Source: Edaphochlamys debaryana (taxonomy: Eukaryota; Chlorophyta; Chlorophyceae; Chlamydomonadales). From it: a stretch of DNA of 64,000 nt. The notes under the pieces are model-generated. The model was not told where the DNA came from and searched no databases. It saw nothing but the letters and a program-made list of their open reading frames with translations. Made by a program: the position numbers and the translations under genes. Positions 1 through 10,330 of this stretch are shown here, piece by piece (position 1 is the first letter of the stretch; each line of letters starts with the position of its first letter). The stretch spans positions 124,001-188,000 of the forward strand of contig JAEHOE010000052.1 in NCBI GenBank assembly GCA_016858145.1, read 5' to 3'.

Positions 1-84
1 CGCGTGCCCCCCCGACCGGTGCCGCCACCACCCTGAACCTCGGCGCCGCCCCCGCCACCTCCGCCCCCGCCCCCGCCGCTACCC

Positions 85-648
85 CAGTGCTGGTATCTTA
101 CCCGCCGCACCCACCAAGCTCTGCAAGAACGGCCCCCCCGGAAGGCTCGTTTCCTTCTTGCCATGAGCAAGAACGGACCTCCCAACAAGGCCGTTCCGTT
201 CTTGTTGGGCTGGCCGCAAGCAGCCCCCACGCCCTACGCAGCCCCACGTCCCTCTACTCCCTCATGCAACCTCACCCCGCATTGCGGCTAGGGCCTGCAT
301 GTCCCAACCTCCCAAAGTTTCTTGGCCTACGGCTGGACCGCACGCAGCCCTCACACTCCTCGAAGCCTTCTGTACCTAGTGCAGCCCCACCCAGCATCCC
401 GGCTGGGGCCCCGTGGGTTCCCACACTCTTCCCCTACGGCTTAGCCCTGCGCTTCTGCCTGCCAGTTGGGCAAGATTGGCGACCTGTCAACGTGTCAAGA
501 CCCCAAAACCTTCTTGCCTAGGAGAAAGAACGGGTGGCTGGAAACGGCTGAACCGTCCTAAGCGTGGCAAGAACGGGTGCCAGTTTTGCCCAATCCGCTC
601 TTGAGAATAAGAGCCGAAAAGAGCGGGAAAAAAAAGATACCAGCACTG
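85..648. mobile_element. Non-autonomous hAT-like DNA transposon (MITE)
   Basis: The element has perfect 15-bp terminal inverted repeats: CAGTGCTGGTATCTT at 85-99 and its complement at 634-648. An identical 8-bp direct repeat, CGCTACCC, lies at 77-84 and 649-656. An 8-bp target duplication with termini beginning CAGTG is the hallmark of the hAT superfamily. Near both ends the motif AAGAACGG recurs in either orientation (for example near 124, 167, 200, 525 and 569), as expected for subterminal transposase-binding repeats. The 564-bp interior has no recognisable transposase, so it would need an enzyme supplied in trans. Superfamily assignment is from termini and duplication only. Confidence 0.8.
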
Positions 649-656
649 CGCTACCC

Positions 657-1686
657 CCCCCCCCCCCCACCGCTGCCACCCACGCGGCCACGCCCCCGGT
701 TCCGCCCCCGCTGCCGCTGCTGCCGTGGCCCGCACCGCCGCCAACCCCGCTGCCCACAGCCCACAGCTGCCGCGCTCCCGCGCGCAGCCCCGCCGCCGCC
801 TGGGGACGCCCGAGACGGGGCAGGCTTCTTGGCGGCAGGCGCAGGCGGCGCCGCCGGTGCGTCCGCGGCGGCGACCGAGCACTTTCCGCGCTCCAGGAGG
901 GGTTCCCGCTTCATGGGGCCCACCCCGGCGGCGTCCCCGGCAAGGCGGTGCTGGCGCTGAGAGTGGAGGCACGGGGGCTGGCGCCAGGGCTGCAGCAGCG
1001 GCCCGCGCGCGTGAGGGGGCCTGCGCGCGTGCCGTTGTCCCGGCAGCGAGAGCATCGAGCATGGGCACATCGCCGCCTGCTACCTCGTGGGCCTTGGGGG
1101 CCTGGTGAGACTGGTGGGCCTGGTGGGCCTTGGTGGGCCTGGTGGGCCTTGGTGGGCCTGGTGGCCTTCCGTGCCCATGGCCGATGGGCAGCGAGCTGGC
1201 CGCCGCCTTAGCGGGCGGGGTCTGAGGGGCCGGCGCCGCCACTGGGGGCCTGGGGGCTGGTGGGGCCCCCTGTGCTGGTAGCGGCAGCCTGAGCTAGGAG
1301 GGATGGTGTCACTCTCCGTGTACGGAATGTTGTGGAGTGAGGACGCCGGGGTCTGGACACGGTCGAACGCCTGTCGGCGTGCCCTAAGGGATGGCCACTG
1401 GCGAGGCGAGGGGGCAAGGCGAGGCGGGACTCGCCCGGGGGACTCGAGCTCTCGAGGTTTGTCCCCACGCAGCTCACGCTGTGCGTACGGTTGCCAGCCC
1501 ACCGCGTAAAGCGCACGGTCGGAAACTTGACGAAGGAGGAGGGGGGCCGATTGAGGGCCACCGGACGGCGACGGCGTGTGTGTATGCCGTACTCGGCACG
1601 CCGGCCGCACAGCCCCTGTCCTCCGGCCCTACCCCGCAGTGCCCACACTCTTTGACCAGAGAATGAGATAGACCCGCCCAGGAAAG
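657..1686. other. Upstream region of the ABCF gene, no gene recognised
   Basis: About 1 kb of very GC-rich DNA between the hAT-like element and the ABCF start codon. Long open frames exist on both strands but consist of low-complexity Arg/Pro/Ala/Gly and look like GC-driven shadows. The promoter and 5' untranslated region of the ABCF gene presumably lie here; no TATA-like box was convincing. A short repeat at 1088-1166 is listed separately. Confidence 0.4.
1088..1166. repeat. TGGTGGGCC(T) simple tandem repeat
   Basis: Imperfect tandem copies of TGGTGGGCCT / TGGTGGGCCTTGG, about seven units, upstream of the ABCF gene. Direct reading of the sequence; no function inferred. Confidence 0.8.
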
Positions 1687-4600
1687 ATGTCCTCCATAAG
1701 CCATGACCCCGAGAAAATCAAGGCTGTTCTGCACGGCCTGTTTGACGGTCGGGGCGACCAAATGATCATAGATTACTTAGCTGGACTGCTAGAGGACGAA
1801 CACTTCGACTTCGGCGAGCACGGCGAGGAGGCTTTTGAGCAAATCGGGCCCTTCCTGGTGAGTGCAGCGCTGCAAGCCGCAGTTTAGTATGTAAGGATTC
1901 AGTGGGGATGCTCGGCCGTCATAAGGGGCCCCGCCGCAATTTGATAGGGCCAAGCACGATGCGATGGATACCTGGATGCTTGGCCGCCGCGCGACGCCCT
2001 GCCGCAGATCGATGGCCATTGCGTGAGCGGCGAGGATGAGGCGAGGAGGGTGTGCAAGACGCTCGCAGACCAGCTGTCTCTGCGAGGTGCACAGCCCACG
2101 GTGCGGGCGCTGGACTCGGGCCCCGTCGTGCTGTCCAAAGCCGATGACCGCGCGGTGCTGTACCAGGAGCAGTCGTTCCGTCACCTCATCCAGGTGCGGG
2201 GTGTAAGGGGGGTTTGCCGGGGGTAAGGGGGGACCCTCCGGGTATGGGGCCCCGATCCCGCCGGGACGGCTGCACGGTTGGATGTCTGCGCGCGGGGCTG
2301 GGCGGACCGGCAGCGAAGCACACAACCTGCAGGCTAGGCCTGCGCATTAAGCGGAAGCACGTCCCTTGCGCTGGGCGGCGCGGTGCGGCGTGGTGCTCCT
2401 AGGTCCTCCGGACCGGGGCTTCCCTCTGCAGCCACGACTGGCCAGCGCCAGGGGGGCCGGCGCTCCAGCCACGACAGCAGGGGCGAGCGCCCCTGGATCC
2501 TCAGCCTCTTGCCACTTCGCGTGTCACAACCTCTGGCCTTGGCTTGGGCCTGGCCTTGCTCGTGTCCTCCCTTGCTGCTTCGCGTGGCCGTGAGCCCCGG
2601 GTGCAGACCGGGGCCCGAGCTGCCTTCGAAGCCACCGCACGGGCCGGAGGGGAGCGGCAGGAGGCGCGGGGTGAAGGGGCCGGGGGGCGGCAGACGCGAT
2701 GCGGCCCCCCCTGGAGCCGGGCCACCCTCAGCGAGCCGAGGGAGGGGCTTGCGGGGGGCGCCTGCACTGGGGACTACCCAGGGCCTACCCAGCAGCAGCC
2801 TGACGTTGGTCTCTAGGCGGAGGGAGGTGCAGGCTGCCTGGGCCTTGGCGGGCCGTGGGCTGGACTTGGCGCTCGGAAGCTCAGCCGCTGCCAAGCGCAC
2901 TGCGGCACGCCGCGGAGGGCATGTAGTGCGCCCCTTAACGCGAGTGCGCGGGGGCCCAGACGTTGCCGCGGGGCCAGGAGCGCGCCACACGCGGCCACAT
3001 GCGGAGCGGTGCATCGAGAGCGTCGCGTCGGGGGACGTGCGGTGGAGGGGGGCTTGGGCGGCTGCTTGAGGGCATGGGCGACTTAGCGCCGAATCCGCTG
3101 AGGGAGGGAGGGCACGGATCATGGGGCCACGGTCGGTTCCGCTGGGGAGGGAGGGCACGTGCCGTGGCCGTGCCGTGGCTGGCGGAAGGCCATGGTTCAG
3201 CAGCGCAGTCCTGCAGGGTTCAGCCTGACAGCTCTGTTCCGCTGGGGAGCGAGCGCACAGTGCGACTCGGGGAGCGCCCCGTGGCTGGCTGCCGCTTCTC
3301 CTGGCTTCTTCGGGGGCACATTGTCGGTCTGTCGGGCTGTGTCCACCTGCGCGCCCACACACTTGCGCCTCCACCCCACGGCCCCGTCACTTACATCCAC
3401 CCCGAAAACTCGACCGCCGCCCGCGCGCCGCTCCTGGACCCCCACCCCCCTCCGCCCCGGCGCGATCCCGCTCAGCAACAAACACCCCCTCCGCCCCCTC
3501 CCTCGGCAGACGCCCTTTGGCGACGAGGCCAAGCCCCCGCCCCTGAGCGCCAAGGACCAGGCCAAGATGGACAAGCGCACGGCCAAGGAGGAGGAGGCGC
3601 AGCGGAAGGTGGGGGCGGGAGCAGGGGAAGCAGGGCTGGGAGGAGAAGCAGAGGAGAGGGAGAGGGAAGAGGGAGAAGGGAGGGAGGAAGAGGCGCAGCG
3701 GAAGGTGGGAGGGGAAGCACAGGGGTGAGGGAGGTGTGGGGGGGGAAGCAGGGGAGAGGGAGGAGGGGGTTAGGTGGGAGGGGGTGGGGCGGTTGGCTGA
3801 GGAGGAGGAGGCGCAGCGGAAGATGGGGCAGTGGGGAAGGACGGGTTGAGGAGGGAGGGGGAGCAGCGGAAGGTGGGGTCGATGAGGGCCATGGGGGAGG
3901 GCAAGGGAAGGCAGAGGGGGAGGGGGGAGGGAGCAGGGGCGGACCGCCAAGGAGGAGGATGCGTGGCGGAGGGTGGGGTGCATGAGGTGGAGCAGCGGGA
4001 AGGGAAGGGGGAGGGAGGGAGGGGGCACTACAAGGCACGCAGGCGCCCCTGCTGACCACCCGTTCGCCCTTCGCTTGCCCTCCCCCCTCCCCCCCCCCCC
4101 CAGGTCCTGGCCGCCCACCAGGCCCGCGCCGCCCACTCGCTCAAGGGCGACATGCCCGAGATCATCCGCAACAAGTGAGATCCGCCCGCCTGTACGGCAA
4201 CCAGCTGTATCTGCCGTACAGGGCTACCCTGCATCCCCTGTTGTTGAGGAGAGTTGCTGTCACGTGCACCTCTACTACCGCGGCAGGGCTGTAACTTTTA
4301 CCTGTGTGATATGTTCTAAGTTAACCGCCTCTCTCCTACCTCATTCCTAATCGCTGCAGGGGCGGCGGCGGCTCCAAGGACGTGCACCTGGAGAACTTCT
4401 CCGTGTCCAACGGCGGCAAGGACCTGGTGACTGATGCATCAGTCATGCTGGCCTTTGGGCGGCGGTACGGCCTCATCGGGCGCAACGGCACGGGTGAGTG
4501 GAGGCACACGCGTCATGGCGGCGGCTGTAAGGGCGCGGACGGGAGGACAAGGGGGGCACACGATGAGCACAAGCGGCTGCGCGCCATGCGGCAGCGATCT

Positions 4601-7600
4601 GGGGCGGGCAGGGCCGTCCCTGTCCCCGCCCCTCTCAGGGCCACGCTCTGCGCGCTTGCGAGGTCCCGCGGGCACGTCGGTGAAATGCACACACCGACTT
4701 TCTGCCGCGCTGGCGTTTCCCTGGCTTACACTCGCAACCCTCCACACCCATGACCCTGTTCCCTTTCCCCCCTTCCTCCTCCCAGGCAAGACCACGCTGC
4801 TCCGAGCTCTGGCGGGGCACGAGATCAAGGGGATACCGCCCAACTGCCAGGTGGGGGCGGGGCGTGAGGGCCCTGGGTCTAGGGGTGTCGGGGTGAACGG
4901 GGGCGCAGGCGGCCAGGTGCGGCCAGGTGGGGGCGGGAGGGGCCCAACCGCGAACGTGACCGGCATGGTGCATGGCTGACTCTTGCCTTGTCTCTACCCC
5001 ACCAACCGCCAACCGCCAACCGCAGATCCTGCACGTGGAGCAGGAGGTGGTTGGCGACGAGACGCCCGTGATCGAGGCGGTGCTGGCCTGCGACTCGGAG
5101 CGCACGTCGCTGCTCAGGGTGGGTGGGTGGGGCTGCTGAGGGGGAAGGGGGCTGCGGGTGGTGGTGGAGGCGTGATCGTGTGTTGGGTGAGGGCGCGACA
5201 GGCACAGGTATTGTCGGGAGCGGGACCTGGGCTGACAGACAACGGCGCGCTGCGCACCCCGGGTCAAGTAGGGTCAGGGCACCCCTGGCATAGGTGACAG
5301 CCGCGTTGTCCGCTGAACTGCGAGCAGTTGCGGTGATTGGTCCAGGCTGGTCGCGCACACCCCAGGCGCGGGCGCCGCGACTGCTGCTCAGTCGACTGGG
5401 CCCCTGGCTTGGTCCGGGCGGTGTGGGGAAGCGGAGAAGGGGTGGACGACTGAGTAGTGAGCTCAACCCACGAGCGAGCGGCTGCAAATGTTGCGGCATG
5501 GGGCAGCTGCACGGTTCAAGGCAGGGGGTGCTGAGCAGAAGGACATGCCTTCCAGGCCGCGCGACCGCGGCTCGGCTTACTAACCGCCAACCACCAACCG
5601 CCCACCGCCAACTGTCAACCGCCAACCACCAACCGCCCGCGCAGGAGGAGGCGGAGCTGCTCCGGCTGCTGCACCGGGAGCGGCCCAAGGACGCCGAGCA
5701 GGCGCCCGCCTCTACCTCGGAGGCCCCCGGGGAGGGGGCGGCGGCGGCGGCGGAGGGGGCGGGGGCCAACGGCGCCGGGTCGGCGGCACCGGCGGCGGCG
5801 GCGGCGGAGGGGGCCAAGGCGGCGGAGGCCGAGGCGGGGTCGTCCGGCCTGGTCGCGGCGGAGGAGGCGGCCGCCAGCGCGCGGCTGGTGCAGGTGTACC
5901 AACGGCTCAACGAGATCGACGCGTTCGGTGGGTGGTTGGCGGTTGGCGGTTGGGGTCTGGCTGGCTGGCCCGCCTGTTGATGCAGATTTGCCCCAGCGCG
6001 CCCATCGCCCTGGTCTCTGCGTCCCTGCACTTGACCCCTCTCCCTAACTCACACCCTCCCCCTCCTCTCTCTAGGCGCCGAGTCGCGTGCCGCCTGCATC
6101 CTGGCGGGCCTGTCCTTCGACGCCGACATGATGCGCCGCCCCACGCGCACCTTCTCGGGCGGCTGGCGCATGCGCGTGGCGCTGGCGCGGGCGCTCTTCG
6201 TGGAGCCCGACCTGCTGCTGCTGGACGAGCCAACCAACCACCTGGACCTGCACGCGGGTGAGGCGGTTGGCGGTTGGGGGGCGGTTGGGGCGGTTGGAGG
6301 TGCTTTAGCGGGGCGGTTGAGGTGGTTGGGGTGGGGTTGGGTGGGGCGGAGCACCGCCGCGGGAAATGCCTGGGGCTGCGGCTGCGGCGCAGTGCTGAAT
6401 AAGTGGTGGTCCAAGGCAGAGTGAGCACGCGCCCTTTTGCCAGTTAGTCACGTGGCCACGACTATCTGGTCAAGTGCCGACCACGCCCTGTGCCCACGTT
6501 CCCACCATGTCTGATCAGTACCGTCGCCCTTCCCCTAACCTCCCTACCCCCCCTGCCAGTGCTCTGGCTGGAGGACTACCTGGTCAAGTGGCCCAAGACG
6601 CTGCTGGTGGTGTCCCACGCGCGGGAGTTCCTCAACGTCATCGCCACCGACATCCTGCACCTGCACTCGCAGAAGATCATCACCTACAAGGTGGGCGGCA
6701 CGGGGGGGCGGACATGGGGGAGAGGGCGGGGGAACAGAAGGGACCCTGCACTACCAAAACATCATCGCCTACAACCGCTAACCACCACCCAACCACCCAA
6801 CCGCCAACCGCAGGGCAACTACTCGGTGTTCGAGCGCACCATGACGGAGCGCGTCCGCAACCAGAAGAAGGCGGCCGAGGCGGCGGACGCCAAGCGCAAG
6901 CACGTGCAGGCCTTCATCGACCGATTCCGGTGAGGGGAGGCCGCCTGCCCCAGAGTCTCTTGAGCAACGGGTGTCGAACGGACGCTGGAGCTGCACAGGG
7001 GCCCATATTGGTCGCAGTCCGTGCATGCTCGCCCTCTTCGCAGCGACTGAGCCAAGCGTGGCACCTTACGTGTACAGGCTTGCACGCGAACCTCTAACCC
7101 ACCCACCCACCATCCCCCCCTCTTCCCCCCCCCCCAAGCTACAACGCCAACCGCGCCGCGCTGGTTCAGTCCCGCATCAAGGCCCTGGAGCGCATGGCGG
7201 AGGTGGAGGTGATGGAGGAGGTGAGGGGGCGGGGCGGGGGGGAAACAGGGCTTGTGTATCGGGGCACGGCACGGGGTGTCGGAGTGTGCGGACCAGCACC
7301 AAACACCCAACCAACCAACCCCTCCTACCAACCCACCTGTCAGGACCCCGAGTACATCTTCTCCTTCCCCGAGCCCGAGGGCAACGCGGCGCCCCCCATC
7401 ATTGGCTTCAACGACGTCTCCTTCGGCTACCCGGGGGGGCCCACGCTGTTCAAGTGAGGGGGCCAAAACGGGGGGGGAGGGGGGGGAAGAGGGGGGGGGA
7501 GGAGTCCTAGGAGAGGGCCGGTGACGACTGACGTGTCCTTCGTCTCCTGGGGCGGGCCCACGCTGTTTAAACGAGGGCCAAAACGGGAGGGCGGGTCTTG

Positions 7601-10330
7601 TGGAGAGGAGAGGGGCTCTGGTGCCAAGGCATCACCTCTGCCCCATCCATCCCGCGCACCTTCACCGCAACATCAACCGTTTGCCCACACACAGACTCCA
7701 CTGCACCATCCCCACCCTATCACCGACCTATCACCTCCCTCACACCACCACCCCAGGAACCTCAACTTCGGTCTGGACCTGGAGAGCCGCTTCGCCATCG
7801 TGGTGGGTGGGGTGGGGTGTGAGGGGGGGGGGCGGGGGGGCGTTGGAACGCCTCTGTCTGGATTCTGCTTCTACATCGTTTTGGGTGGGGCGGTGCGGTG
7901 GGGGGTGGGGGCGGGGTTGGGATGTGGGGGTGGGTGCTGGAGGCGGCTAGTGGCCTGGGGGGTTTGTAGGGGGTGCCATTGCAGGGTGGAGGTCCGTCCA
8001 CCGGGATGCAAGGTTGCCATCGTGATGGGTGGGCGCGCGCATGTAAGGGTGTGGATGCACGGAACAGGACTGCGGAGTGCGGCTACTTGGTAAGGGGGGC
8101 AGGGGCCTCCCCTTCACCCACCCCCTCCCCTTTCCCTCCTCGCCCAACCCCGCCTCTCCCAACCCGGTCCCAGCCCCCCGGGCCCCAACGGCGTATGCAA
8201 GTCCACCCTCCTCACCTCGCTAACCTCGGTAACACGAACCCAACCGCGCCCCCTCCCTTCCACCCCCGGCCCCGCCCCCACCCCCCAGGGCCCCAACGGC
8301 ATCGGCAAGTCCACGCTGCTCAACCTCATCTCCGGCAAGCTGCAGCCCACGCAGGGCAACATCACGCGCAACAGCAGGGTGAGGCCAGCGGCAGGCTCCA
8401 GCCGGGGGGCGGGCCCCAGCGCCACCGCGACCCCGGGTACAACTCGAGCCTGGGGGGGGCACGTGGGCTCGGCTGCACGCGACGGGGGCCAACGAGGCTA
8501 GGAGCAACCGATGGGAGGAGTGCGTCCAGAGCTTGCAACGGGAACTTCCAAGGATGGGAGGACGACCAGTCAGACTCGGCTTGTCGAGAGCTGAGCCTTG
8601 GCCACCAAGGCCTCCCCCCACAACAAACACGCACACGTGCCCCCCCCCCCGCCCCCCCCCAGGTCCGCCTGGCCACCTTCAGCCAGCACCACGTGGACGG
8701 ACTGGACCTGGCGCTCACGCCCCTCATTGTGAGGCGGTTGGGGGTTGGGCAGTTTGGTGGTTGGTCGGTTGCTGGACGCAACCGTGGTCAGCAGGAGCGC
8801 GGGCGGCGGGGTGTCCCCTTTGCCCGGCCGGTCGCCGTCGGTGCCCGCGTCCTCCTGGACGTGGCACCTAAACGAAACACACATGGTCTCCCCGCTTTTC
8901 CCCCCGCCCCCGCCCCCGTTTCAGATCATGTCGCGGGCCTTCCCCGACGCCAAGGAGCCCGAGTTGCGCGGGCACCTGTCCAGCTTCGGAATCCCGGCCA
9001 CGCTGGCAGGTGCGGCGCCGTGCGTTTGGTGAAGTGGGGTGTAGAGCACGGGTGTAGAGGCTAGAGTCAAAAAGCGGAATGCGGGCGAGTCAGCGAGTAA
9101 GCTGTTGCCAAGAATGTCCATTATCCGTTATCCCTTATTCCGCCCGTATCCCTTATCCCGCCCGACATCCCCTTCGTCTTCTCGCCCTCTCCTCCCTCTC
9201 CTCCCTCTCCTCCCTCTCCTCCCTCTCCTCCCTCTCCTCCCTCTCCTCCCTCTCCTCCCTCTCCTCCCTCTCCTCCCTCTCCTCCCCCAGGCCAGGCCAT
9301 GTACACACTGTCGGGCGGGCAGAAGAGCCGAGTGGCGTTCGCCAAGATGACCTTCACCAAGCCCCACATCCTGCTGCTGGACGGTAGGAGGGGAGGAAGG
9401 GGTTGCGGTCGGGGCCTCGGGGCAGCCAGACGGTTGCCGGGCTACGCCAGCGCGCCAAGCCGCCCAGGTCGGGTCCGTGTTTCCATGTCCACATTTGCAC
9501 TTCTGTCTCCCCAACACTCATGTCTCGCCCTCCCCTACCCCCCCCCCAGAGCCCTCCAACCACCCCACCCCACCCCCCTAACCCCCTAACCCCAGAGCCC
9601 TCCAACCACCCCAACCACCCCCCCTCCCCCCTACCCCCCCAGAGCCCTCCAACCACCTGGACATCGACGCCGTCAACGCCCTCATCCAGGGCCTGGCCAC
9701 CTTCAAGGGGGGCGTGCTCATGGTGAGGGGGAAGGGGGGGAGCTGAGGAAGGGGCGAGGGACCTAAGGGGCCGGGGGGGTCAGGGGCCTGCCTGGGGCCT
9801 GGCCACCTTCAAGGGGGGCGTGCTCATGGTGAGGGGAGGGGGGGCGCTGAGGAGAAGGGGGAAAGGGACCCAAGGGGGAGGGTGGGAGCAGGGGCCTGCC
9901 TGGGGCCTGGCCACCTTCAAGGGGGGCGTGCTCATGGTGAGGGGGGCAGGGAGACAGGTAGGCAAAGAATGCGGGGGCCGCAGTAATTTGGTCAAGCAGA
10001 GGTCTCGCCGGAGGCCTGGCCGCAGTAATGGTCAAGCAGAGGTCTCGCCGGAGGCCTGGCCGCCTGCTGGGGTTGGGGTGGGGTCTGCCTCCTTCGGGCA
10101 GTCGGGAGGGCTGGGCTACCGGGCTGAGCGAGATGTCTGCATGCCTGCGTCCCAACCGTCAACCGCCAACCGCCCAACCGCCAACCGCCGCCCAGGTGTC
10201 GCACGACCAGTTCCTGATCGAGTCCACGGTGGACGAGCTGTGGATGTGCGAGGCGGGCGAGGTGACGCCCTTCCACGGCACCTTCGACGAGTACAAGGCG
10301 CGGCTGAGGTCGGGGCAGCACCGCACGTGA
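1687..10330 (+). CDS. ABCF3: ABC-F family ATPase, GCN20/ABCF3 type, 20 exons
   Basis: Soluble twin-ATPase of the ABC-F family (no membrane domain); relatives bind ribosomes, and GCN20-type members work with GCN1 in amino-acid-starvation signalling. Exons: 1687-1857, 2008-2193, 3510-3608, 4104-4174, 4360-4493, 4786-4850, 5026-5118, 5645-5927, 6075-6257, 6560-6690, 6814-6929, 7139-7220, 7344-7453, 7757-7802, 8289-8378, 8663-8728, 8925-9009, 9291-9383, 9643-9722, 10196-10330. Phases close to 773 codons including TGA (772 aa; GCN20 and ABCF3 are about 710-750 aa). Seen: an N-terminal GCN20/ABCF3-like region (about 1-180); Walker A GRNGTGKTT near 215; signature FSGGW near 394 with [12 protein letters not shown]; second Walker [10 protein letters not shown] near 591; signature LSGGQ near 678 with LLLDEPSNHLD; H-switches VVSHAREF and VSHDQF. 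Odd: an Ala/Gly-rich insert in exon 8, a 1.3-kb intron 2, and exon-edge duplicates in several introns. An extra exon inside intron 2 cannot be excluded. Confidence 0.95.
3684..3979 (+). repeat. Echoes of ABCF exon 3 3' edge inside intron 3
   Basis: The last bases of exon 3 plus its donor (3577-3613, coding AKEEEAQRK then gtggg) recur downstream in the intron at 3684-3710, 3799-3828, more weakly at 3851-3879, and as the longest copy at 3941-3979. Several copies keep the AAG|GTGGG donor context. They are embedded in purine-rich sequence, so part of the similarity could come from low complexity, but the shared GCGCAGCGGAAGGTGGG core is specific. Confidence 0.7.
5580..5955. repeat. Complementary CCAACCGCC / GGCGGTTGG arrays flanking ABCF exon 8
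   Basis: The end of intron 7 (5580-5640) carries repeated CCGCCAACC/CCACCAACC units, and the start of intron 8 (5928-5955) carries GGTGGTTGGCGGTTGGCGG. These are reverse complements over about 20 bases and enclose the 283-nt exon 8. Similar units occur near other ABCF splice sites (5001-5025, 6262-6300, 6785-6812, 8732-8770, 10155-10190). Pairing of the two introns around the exon is possible; a function is inference. Confidence 0.65.
7525..7585 (+). repeat. Decayed duplicate of ABCF exon 13 3' end
   Basis: Downstream of exon 13 (7344-7453), intron 13 holds a second copy of the exon's last about 45 bases and of the following intron start (real copy ending TTCAA|gtgagggggccaaaacg; echo at 7525-7585 with CTGTTTAAACGAGGGCCAA). 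The donor GT has become CG in the echo, so it cannot be used as a normal 5' splice site. Confidence 0.75.
8009..8031 (+). repeat. Weak echo of ABCF exon 14 3' edge
   Basis: The sequence GTTGCCATCGTGATGGGTGGG resembles the exon 14 end and donor (CTTCGCCATCGTG|gtgggtggg, ending 7802). It is short and partly low-complexity, so this copy is less secure than its neighbours. Confidence 0.45.
8171..8216 (+). pseudogene. Duplicate Walker A exon edge in ABCF intron 14
   Basis: About 108 bases upstream of exon 15 (8289-8378, coding [12 protein letters not shown]) the intron contains a second copy of the exon's first about 36 bases at 8181-8216, coding [13 protein letters not shown] glycine of the P-loop is replaced by cysteine and there is no good AG acceptor directly before it (CAGCCCCCCG precedes). 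It is best read as a non-functional echo of the exon's 5' edge. Confidence 0.8.
9180..9287. repeat. (CTCTCCTCC)n pyrimidine microsatellite in ABCF intron 17
   Basis: About eleven tandem copies of a 9-bp CTCTCCTCC unit run directly into the acceptor of exon 18 (exon starts at 9291). It forms a very long polypyrimidine tract and is likely length-polymorphic. Confidence 0.9.
9540..9657 (+). repeat. Triplicated 5' edge (acceptor plus first bases) of ABCF exon 19
   Basis: The string CCCCAGAGCCCTCCAACCACC occurs three times with AG at 9548-9549, 9594-9595 and 9641-9642, a spacing of 46-47 bp. Only the last continues into the DEPSNHLD coding sequence. The first two are in-register copies of the acceptor and about the first 17 exon bases. 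Confidence 0.9.
9689..9945 (+). repeat. Triplicated 3' edge (plus donor) of ABCF exon 19
   Basis: The last about 34 bases of exon 19 and the donor (9689-9730, CTCATG|gtgagg) are repeated at 9795-9836 and 9902-9945, with donors at 9723, 9829 and 9937 (spacings 106 and 108). All three keep an intact GTGAGG. Use of either downstream donor would shift the frame. Together with the triplicated 5' edge, both sides of this one exon are echoed. Confidence 0.92.
9989..10062. repeat. Short tandem duplication in ABCF intron 19
   Basis: GGTCAAGCAGAGGTCTCGCC followed by GGAGGCCTGGCCGC occurs twice in succession, starting near 9989 and near 10029. It is the same local duplication style as the adjacent exon-edge copies but contains no exon sequence. 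Confidence 0.8.

Noticed and set aside
487..1242. Long minus- and plus-strand open frames upstream of ABCF
   Set aside because: Composition is Arg/Pro/Ala/Gly-rich in several frames at once, as expected from GC-rich non-coding DNA; no motif, no splice-consistent neighbour.
2334..3374. 346-codon minus-strand open frame and plus-strand frames inside ABCF intron 2
   Set aside because: They lie in an intron, have low-complexity composition and no recognisable domain. An additional exon here could not be supported by phase.
9180..9287. CRISPR-like regular repeat
   Set aside because: A 9-bp pyrimidine microsatellite without spacers in a eukaryotic intron; no CRISPR array or cas gene anywhere in the window.
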